A stretch of 64,000 nt of DNA from an uncultured Halomonas sp. GTDB taxonomy: Bacteria; Pseudomonadota; Gammaproteobacteria; Pseudomonadales; Halomonadaceae. The DNA lies in contig NZ_CAMPKE010000001.1 of the NCBI RefSeq assembly GCF_946887195.1, positions 62,001 to 126,000 on the forward strand, in the 5' to 3' direction. Numbering within the stretch: position 1 is the stretch's first letter; each line of letters begins with the position of its first letter. A program made the position numbers and the translations under genes. This document shows, piece by piece, positions 58,655-64,000 of the stretch. The notes beneath the pieces are model-generated. The model did not search any database. It had not been told where the DNA came from and was given only the letters and a program-made list of their open reading frames with translations.

Positions 58655-60628
58655 ATGGGGTCAATGTCTGACAAACCCCGGCGTTCGCTTTTCTGGCCGC
58701 TGGCGCTTTCTCATAGTCTGGTTTTCGTGGCAGGGGCGGTCTGTTACCGATTGCGGCTCTGGCCGTTTGGCGAGGACTATTACGCAGCGATAACCGCAAT
58801 CCAACCCATCGGCGCGCTGGGCTTTCTCACAACCATCCATGCGCTCGAAGGGTTTGTCGTCTTATCTCTTTTCTACCTGATAGCGCGAAGTCGTTCACGG
58901 CTCGCCATCGTTCTGGGCGTTCTCGGTTTTTTCTATATCTTCTTATGGGGCTTGTGGGTCGTTTCCGACATGATGACGGGTGTCGGCATCAACCAATCGG
59001 TGATCTTCCATCTCTTCAGCGGTACCGAGGGTGCGGATTACAGCCAGTTCCTCGAGGAAGTGGCGGTGGCCGTGGCCTTCTTTTCGCTGGCGCTCGCGAT
59101 TCTCGTTTTCTCGCTTGGGGTGGGCTGGCGCGCGGAGCGATCCCCTGAGCGCAGGGCGAGAATGCGGCCTCTGGTGCTGGGCATCGCCTTGCTTGCATCA
59201 GGCTGGCTCGTATCGCCCTGGCACCATGATTTCATGACGCTGTCCGACTCCTATGCTCGCATCAACAGCGAGCAGGCGAAGCGGCTCGATACCCTGTACG
59301 TCACCGAACCCAGAACCATCGCGAACAAGAAGAACCTGGTCGTGCTGTATCTGGAGAGTGTCGAGTTGACCTATTTCAACGAGGCACTGTTTCCCGGCTT
59401 GCTGCCCAACCTGAATCGACTGCGGGAAGCGTCGCTGAGCTTTTCGGGCATCGAACAATCACCCGGTGCGGGCTGGACGATTGCCGGCATGGTGAACACC
59501 CAATGCGGAATACCTTTGGTCACGCCCGGTGCGGGCATCAACCAAATGGGCCACGTTCAGCATTTCCTGCCCGAGGCCAAATGCCTCGCCGAAATTCTTG
59601 CCGCGAATGGCTATCACACGGTGTACATCGGTGGTGCCTCGGGGGAATTCGCCGGGAAGGGCGGTTTCCTTCGCCAGCACGGCTTCATGGAGGTCAAGGA
59701 TCGGGCTTATTTTCAGACCGAGCGGCCACTCCCGGAAAGCGCGTTCTCCGGCTGGGGGCTTTACGACGATACGCTGCTCGATATCGTGCATGAGGAGTTC
59801 GTGACGCTGTCCGCGGAGGATGGCCCATTCGCCCTGTTCGCACTGACCATGGATACCCATCCTCCGAATGCCAACGTGCCGCCGAGTTGCGTAGGGCTCG
59901 AGTATGGCGACGGGTCGCGAAAAGCGCTCAATTCGCTACGTTGTACCGACCGCCTGGTGGGCGCTTTCATCGAGAAGATAAGACGCTCGCCTTATTATGA
60001 GAACACGACGTTGGTGGTCCTGTCGGATCACCTGGCCATGGTCAACGACGCCAAGGCACTACTCGACAAGGCGCAGCGTCGCGAGAACTTGTTGATGGTC
60101 TTCGATACCTCGCTGCCACCCGGTGAGCGGGACGTGCAGGGTACCATGGTGGATGTCGGCGCTACGCTGCTGGATGTGCTCGATGCCAGCGAAACGCGCC
60201 TGGGATTCGGGCGTTCGTTGCTCGCGTCGAACGAGGCGAAGCCGTCCTACTCCTCGGCTTTCTTCGCTGACGAAAACCTCGCCGATTATCTGAGCTTCTC
60301 GCGCCAGTTATGGGACATGCCGAGTGTCGTCGGCCGCATCTATAGCGATGGCAACGGGGGTGTGGTGTTCGGCGAGAACCTCGTCGATGCGCCGTTCTTT
60401 TCCGTGCTGGATAGCCAGAACAAGATCGTGGAAATCTACTTCGACGATTTCGCTGAGAAGCTCGATCAATTGCATCAGGGCGCCCGCTATCTTTATGCCC
60501 TGAGCTGCGAGCGCGCGCGTGGCGGCGACAGTGGCGTATGTCTGGTGTCGGGTCTGAAAGGCGCGGGCGAGAAGATATTCTCGCCCATGGAACTCGTCGA
60601 AGGGGTGCGTGCCGCCGAGTTGTTCTGA
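58655..60628 (+). CDS. OpgB/MdoB-like phosphoglycerol transferase (alkaline phosphatase superfamily)
   Basis: This is a 657-residue protein with four or five membrane segments in residues 15-190 and a periplasmic sulfatase/LTA-synthase-type domain. Blocks LYLESVELTYFN (metal Glu), GAGWTIAGMVNTQCGIPL (nucleophile Thr region as in MdoB) and VVLSDHLAM (metal Asp and His) match phosphoglycerol transferase I. It would transfer phosphoglycerol from phosphatidylglycerol to periplasmic glucans or another envelope glycan. Its stop is followed by tandem CCTGA units that give three further in-frame TGA codons. Start at ATG 58655; a second ATG is at codon 4. Confidence 0.85.
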   Translation: MGSMSDKPRRSLFWPLALSHSLVFVAGAVCYRLRLWPFGEDYYAAITAIQPIGALGFLTTIHALEGFVVLSLFYLIARSRSRLAIVLGVLGFFYIFLWGLWVVSDMMTGVGINQSVIFHLFSGTEGADYSQFLEEVAVAVAFFSLALAILVFSLGVGWRAERSPERRARMRPLVLGIALLASGWLVSPWHHDFMTLSDSYARINSEQAKRLDTLYVTEPRTIANKKNLVVLYLESVELTYFNEALFPGLLPNLNRLREASLSFSGIEQSPGAGWTIAGMVNTQCGIPLVTPGAGINQMGHVQHFLPEAKCLAEILAANGYHTVYIGGASGEFAGKGGFLRQHGFMEVKDRAYFQTERPLPESAFSGWGLYDDTLLDIVHEEFVTLSAEDGPFALFALTMDTHPPNANVPPSCVGLEYGDGSRKALNSLRCTDRLVGAFIEKIRRSPYYENTTLVVLSDHLAMVNDAKALLDKAQRRENLLMVFDTSLPPGERDVQGTMVDVGATLLDVLDASETRLGFGRSLLASNEAKPSYSSAFFADENLADYLSFSRQLWDMPSVVGRIYSDGNGGVVFGENLVDAPFFSVLDSQNKIVEIYFDDFAEKLDQLHQGARYLYALSCERARGGDSGVCLVSGLKGAGEKIFSPMELVEGVRAAELF

Positions 60629-60690
60629 CCTGACCTGACCTGAGCGGGCGGCAGGCCGGGCGCGTCTTGCCCAGCCTCAGAGAACCCCGC

Positions 60691-62229
60691 TCAGGATGCC
60701 GAATAGGTGTCCTTATAGCGTTGGCGTAGCTGATTCTTCTGTACCTTGCCCATGGTATTGCGGGGCAGGGCATTGATGAAGAACACCCGCTTGGGTTGCT
60801 TGTAGCGCGCGAGGCGGCCTTCGAGCGCTTGCAGCACGCTGGCTTCACTCGGGGTCTGCCCGGGTTGGGCGACTACCACGGCGGTAACGCCTTCACCGAA
60901 ATCCGGGTGCGGCACGCCGATGACCGCGGACTCCACCACCTCGTCCATCTCGTCGATGATCTGTTCGACTTCCTTGGGGTACACGTTATAGCCGCCCGAG
61001 ATCACCAGATCCTTGTCGCGACCGACGATATGGACATATCCGCGCTCGTCGATCATCGCCAGGTCGCCGGTAATGAAGAAGCCATCCTCGCCCAGCTCCT
61101 CACGGGTCTTCTCGGGCATCCGCCAGTAGCCGACGAAGACATTGGGACCGCGGACTTCGAGGATACCGATCTCGCCCTGGGCCAGCGTTGCATGGGTATC
61201 GCGGTCGCTGACGCGAACCTCGACGCCGGGCAGCGGCAAACCGACGGTACCGGCGATACGTTCGCCTTCATAGGGATTCGAGGTGTTCATGTTGGTTTCG
61301 GTCATGCCATAGCGCTCGAGAATGGCATGACCGGTACGCCGCTCGAATTCCTGGTGCGTCTCGGCGGTCAGCGGCGCGGAACCGGAGGTGAAAAGGCGCA
61401 TGTTGCGAGTGAGCTCGGGAGTCAGCCGGGGATCCTGCAACAGCCGGGTGTAGAACGTCGGTACAGCCATCAGGGTCGTGCCATGGGGCAACTCATCGAT
61501 GATCGCATCGACATCGAAGCGCGGTAGAAATAGCAGGCTGGCGCCAGCCAGCATCGCCACGTTGCAGGCCACGAACAGGCCATGGGTGTGAAAGATCGGC
61601 AGGGCGTGGATCAGCCGGTCGCGCTCGGTGAAACGCCAGCTTTCGACCAGTACGCTGGCATTCGAGTAAAGGTTGCCATGGGTCAGCATGGCGCCTTTGG
61701 AGCGTCCGGTCGTGCCCGACGTGTAGAGAATCGCGGCCAGGTCGTCGTTGGTACGCGGCTCGATGGGTTGGCGCGTAGCGCCCGGCGGAATCTGGATGCT
61801 CGAAGCCAGCTCCATCAGGCTGCCATCCGCCCGGGTGCCGAGCGTCGCCACGTTGGGACAGCCGGACTTGGCTGCGACGCGTCGTGCGGCATCGACATTT
61901 TCGGGGCGGCAGACGAACAACGCCGGCTCGGCATCGCCTAGAAAATAACCGATCTCCTCGGCGGTATAACCGGTATTGAGCGGTAAATAGACGCCGCCCA
62001 TCCGCAGGCAGGCGAGATACAGCAGGATCGCTTCGGGGCTCTTGTCGACCTGCACGGCAACCCGGTCGCCGGGTGCCACACCCAGCGAGATCAGCGCCGC
62101 CGCCAATTGCTCGCTGGAGGCCAGGGCCTGGGCATGGCTGTAACGTCGGCCTCGTCGTGTGACGATGAAATCGGCATCCCCACGGGCCTGCATGCGCTCG
62201 GCAAACGTCTCGAAGAGGTTACGGTTCAT
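60691..62229 (-). CDS. matB: Malonyl-CoA synthetase
   Basis: This is a 512-residue AMP-forming acyl-CoA synthetase. Visible motifs are YTSGTTGRSKGAMLTH (P-loop), the LPIFHTHGLF and RYGMTETNM blocks with the malonate-binding arginine region of MatB, FITGDLA and the adenylation lysine in GKVQKNQLR. It converts malonate, ATP and CoA to malonyl-CoA. Its start overlaps the end of malonyl-CoA decarboxylase by 4 bases, and a TRAP permease lies upstream, so the unit matches a mat operon (transport-decarboxylase-synthetase). Confidence 0.93.
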   Translation of the reverse strand: MNRNLFETFAERMQARGDADFIVTRRGRRYSHAQALASSEQLAAALISLGVAPGDRVAVQVDKSPEAILLYLACLRMGGVYLPLNTGYTAEEIGYFLGDAEPALFVCRPENVDAARRVAAKSGCPNVATLGTRADGSLMELASSIQIPPGATRQPIEPRTNDDLAAILYTSGTTGRSKGAMLTHGNLYSNASVLVESWRFTERDRLIHALPIFHTHGLFVACNVAMLAGASLLFLPRFDVDAIIDELPHGTTLMAVPTFYTRLLQDPRLTPELTRNMRLFTSGSAPLTAETHQEFERRTGHAILERYGMTETNMNTSNPYEGERIAGTVGLPLPGVEVRVSDRDTHATLAQGEIGILEVRGPNVFVGYWRMPEKTREELGEDGFFITGDLAMIDERGYVHIVGRDKDLVISGGYNVYPKEVEQIIDEMDEVVESAVIGVPHPDFGEGVTAVVVAQPGQTPSEASVLQALEGRLARYKQPKRVFFINALPRNTMGKVQKNQLRQRYKDTYSAS

Positions 62230-63596
62230 TTTACGGTATCTCCCTTGAGCAGTTTGCGGGCACGTCGGCCGAGATCGCGCACCTCGGAAGAGCAGGCGAT
62301 GGTGCCATCGGTGGTGTAGCGCTCATGATTGCGCTCGATATCCTCGAGCACGTAGAGGTAATTGATCATCAGACCGGCGGACTGATGAATGCCCTTGTCC
62401 GAGGTATCGCCAAGCCAATTGATACGATGCAAGCGGGCGCCGTTGCCCAGATGAAAGCGCGCGACGGGGTTGAGCGGCTGGTCATGATCGTTCTTGATCG
62501 ACAGCAGGTAATGCGCGGCGAGCGGCTTGACGAGGCTTTTGAGCCGCTCGACCTGGGTTTCGTCATTGCGCCACTCGGGGTCGTTGAGGTGCGCAAGCGT
62601 CTCCCGGGCATCGGTGGCGAGCTGCTCGGGCGCATCCTGGCTTGTGAGAAACGTCGCTTCGAGCCATTGTCGAAAACCCGGTGCCGGCGAGAGCGTGACG
62701 AAGTGGCGCAGGTTGGGTAGCTCCTGCTTGAGCTCCTGCACCACCTGCTTGATCAAAAAGTTACCGAACGAGATGCCGCGCAAGCCGGTCTGGCAATTGC
62801 TGATGCCGAAGAAGGCGGCGGCATCGGCCGATTCCGGGTCATCGACATCGTACTTGTCGTTCAGGAGAATGCTCTGAATCTGATCGGGCAGACCCTTGTA
62901 CAGCGCCACTTCGACGAAGATCAGCGGTTCATCGCCGATCGCCGGGTGAAAGAACGCGAAGCAGCGCCGGTCGCGGGCGTCCAGCCTGCGGCGAAGATCG
63001 TTCCAGTCGTGAATTGCATGCACCGCCTCGTAGCGGATGATCTTCTCGAGAATCACCGCTGGGGTGTTCCAGTCGATGCGTTTCAGGACCAGAAAACCGC
63101 GATTGAACCAGGAACCGAACAGATGCGCGAAGTCGGCATCGATCGCCGAGAACTCAGGATGTTCGGGCATCAGGCCGAGCAGGTCCTCGCGCATGCGTAC
63201 CAGATCGAACGTGCCGCCACTGGTCAGGTTGAGCCGGCGCAGTAGCTCCTGCCGGCGCGGTTCGCAGGCGTCGAAGAGCGTCTGCAGGTCGCGATCGTCG
63301 CGCGCTTCCCGATAGGCCGCATAGGCCGCGTCGATCGCCTGCGGGTCGGCGGAGAAATCCGAGCCCAGCGCGGCAAAAAAGCGCGATTTCTGCTCCGCGC
63401 TCAAGCGAGCGTAAAGCGCCAGCGCTCGGCCTGCCAGCGCGATGCTCGAGGCTTCGCCATCGCTCTCCAGCAGCGCCGTGCAGGCGCTGACCAATTGCAT
63501 GTGATCGGGATGAGCGGGCTCGCCGATACGCCGCCTCAGCAGTGCGTCACGCTGGGTAATGTTGCCGAAGAGTTCCTGCAGAAAACTCATGTTCAT
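62226..63596 (-). CDS. matA: Malonyl-CoA decarboxylase
   Basis: This is a 456-residue malonyl-CoA decarboxylase: helical N-terminal oligomerisation domain, then a GNAT-like catalytic domain with CFAFFHPAIGDEPLIFVEVALY, FFGISNCQTGLRGISFGNFLIKQVVQEL (catalytic Ser/His region), FVTLSPAPGFRQWL and FHLGNGARLHRINWLGDTS. It produces acetyl-CoA and CO2 from malonyl-CoA. The ORF offers two starts (Met1 and Met3). It lies between the TRAP permease and matB on the same strand. Confidence 0.95.
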   Translation of the reverse strand: MNMSFLQELFGNITQRDALLRRRIGEPAHPDHMQLVSACTALLESDGEASSIALAGRALALYARLSAEQKSRFFAALGSDFSADPQAIDAAYAAYREARDDRDLQTLFDACEPRRQELLRRLNLTSGGTFDLVRMREDLLGLMPEHPEFSAIDADFAHLFGSWFNRGFLVLKRIDWNTPAVILEKIIRYEAVHAIHDWNDLRRRLDARDRRCFAFFHPAIGDEPLIFVEVALYKGLPDQIQSILLNDKYDVDDPESADAAAFFGISNCQTGLRGISFGNFLIKQVVQELKQELPNLRHFVTLSPAPGFRQWLEATFLTSQDAPEQLATDARETLAHLNDPEWRNDETQVERLKSLVKPLAAHYLLSIKNDHDQPLNPVARFHLGNGARLHRINWLGDTSDKGIHQSAGLMINYLYVLEDIERNHERYTTDGTIACSSEVRDLGRRARKLLKGDTVK

Positions 63597-63617
63597 CGTT
63601 TCCTCCTTACCGGCTCT

Positions 63618-64000
63618 TCAGCCCATGATCAGGTTGGGTAGCCACGTGACGATGCCCGGGAAGAAGCATAAAAGCAGAATGCCAAACACCATGCACAGCG
63701 CGTAGGGCAGGCTGCCGAGCAGCACGTCGCGCAGGGCGATATCCGGGGCGATGCCCTTGATGATGAACAGATTCAACCCGACGGGCGGTGTGATCAGTCC
63801 GATTTCCAGGTTGATGGTCAGCACCACCGCGAACCAGTAAGGGTCGAAGTTGGCCTCCAGGATGATCGGCATGAGAATCGGCGCCGCCATCACGATGACC
63901 GCCACTGGTGGCAGAAAGAAGCCGGCGACCAGCAGGAACACGTTGATGACCGCCATCAGCACCCAGCGATTGACCTCGAGATCGGCGATCGCACCAGCCA
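63618..64000 (-). CDS. TRAP transporter large permease, C-terminal part (5' end outside window)
   Basis: The last 127 or so residues of a DctM-type permease are visible; the frame stays open to the window edge. The block NLEIGLITPPVGLNLFIIKGI and the terminal FFPGIVTWLPN are typical of the family. It sits 21 bases upstream of matA on the same strand, as in matPQM-AB operons of rhizobia, so malonate is the likely transported substrate. Confidence 0.9.
   Translation of the reverse strand, partial: AGAIADLEVNRWVLMAVINVFLLVAGFFLPPVAVIVMAAPILMPIILEANFDPYWFAVVLTINLEIGLITPPVGLNLFIIKGIAPDIALRDVLLGSLPYALCMVFGILLLCFFPGIVTWLPNLIMG

Noticed and set aside
60629..60650. Tandem CCTGA units after the OpgB-like gene as a repeat element
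   Set aside because: Only three short units; likely replication slippage with no evidence of function beyond extra stop codons.
1..64000. CRISPR arrays, prophage genes and tRNA/rRNA genes
   Set aside because: No regularly spaced direct repeats, phage structural or integrase genes, or recognisable RNA-gene sequences were seen anywhere in the window.

Overview
The window is a gene-dense, mostly GC-rich bacterial chromosome segment. The protein families (several TRAP transporters, a PhnCDE importer, a MexEF-type RND pump, itaconate and malonate catabolism, a DabAB bicarbonate pump and a membrane PQQ dehydrogenase) suggest a marine or halophilic gammaproteobacterium, most likely of the Halomonadaceae. 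That placement is inferred from gene content only. No rRNA, tRNA, CRISPR array, integrase or insertion sequence was seen, and no gene-free stretch exceeds about 290 bases.

Layout. (1) 1-10442 is the end of a surface-polysaccharide cluster read rightwards: two SDR oxidoreductases around a Gfo/Idh enzyme, a polysaccharide deacetylase, a DUF4910 peptidase-like protein, an initiating sugar phosphotransferase, an MsbA/PglK-like ABC flippase, an O-antigen-ligase-like protein, then an AT-rich ParB-like gene and a small zinc-ribbon protein. (2) 10461-13710 holds glutaminase, a MotA/MotB-like stator pair and a VapC remnant. (3) 13724-19063 encodes a phosphonate-type ABC importer (PhnD-C-E-E) divergent from a DeoR repressor and a HAD-IIB phosphatase, with a tandem operator between them. 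(4) 19107-30139 is a catabolic region: a GntR/FCD regulator (23889-24599) lies between two TRAP operons carrying matching palindromic boxes, with an arylmalonate-decarboxylase-like enzyme, a hydantoinase, a hydantoin-racemase-like protein and a second GntR regulator.

(5) 30140-35450 is a LysR-dabB-dabA module (CO2/bicarbonate uptake) inserted exactly at the junction of the hydantoinase and mexF 3' ends; about 100 bp of that junction is duplicated on both sides. (6) 35400-42671 is a mexS-mexT-mexE-mexF locus without the outer-membrane gene. (7) 42677-48100 holds an AI-2E-family permease with an extra C-terminal domain and a large alpha/beta-hydrolase next to a lipoprotein, a candidate lipase effector with its immunity protein, bordered by a chimeric scar made of citE and hydrolase fragments. 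(8) 48100-54681 is an itaconate degradation operon (Ich, acyl-CoA dehydrogenase, MmgE/PrpD, CoA transferase, citramalyl-CoA lyase) with a divergent LysR regulator. (9) 54721-60628 has a PQQ glucose/quinate-type dehydrogenase, a histone-deacetylase-like amidohydrolase and an OpgB-like phosphoglycerol transferase. (10) 60691-64000 is a malonate cluster: MatB, MatA and the end of a TRAP permease.

The most unusual points are: the two accessory blocks (dab; hydrolase/lipoprotein) bordered by duplicated 3' gene ends; a hydantoin-racemase homologue lacking both catalytic cysteines beside an AMDase-like protein with a single-cysteine active site; the hydrolase-lipoprotein pair; four exact-length 17-residue repeats in a MotB-like linker; and a PhnCDE importer paired with a sugar-phosphatase-like HAD enzyme rather than C-P lyase genes.
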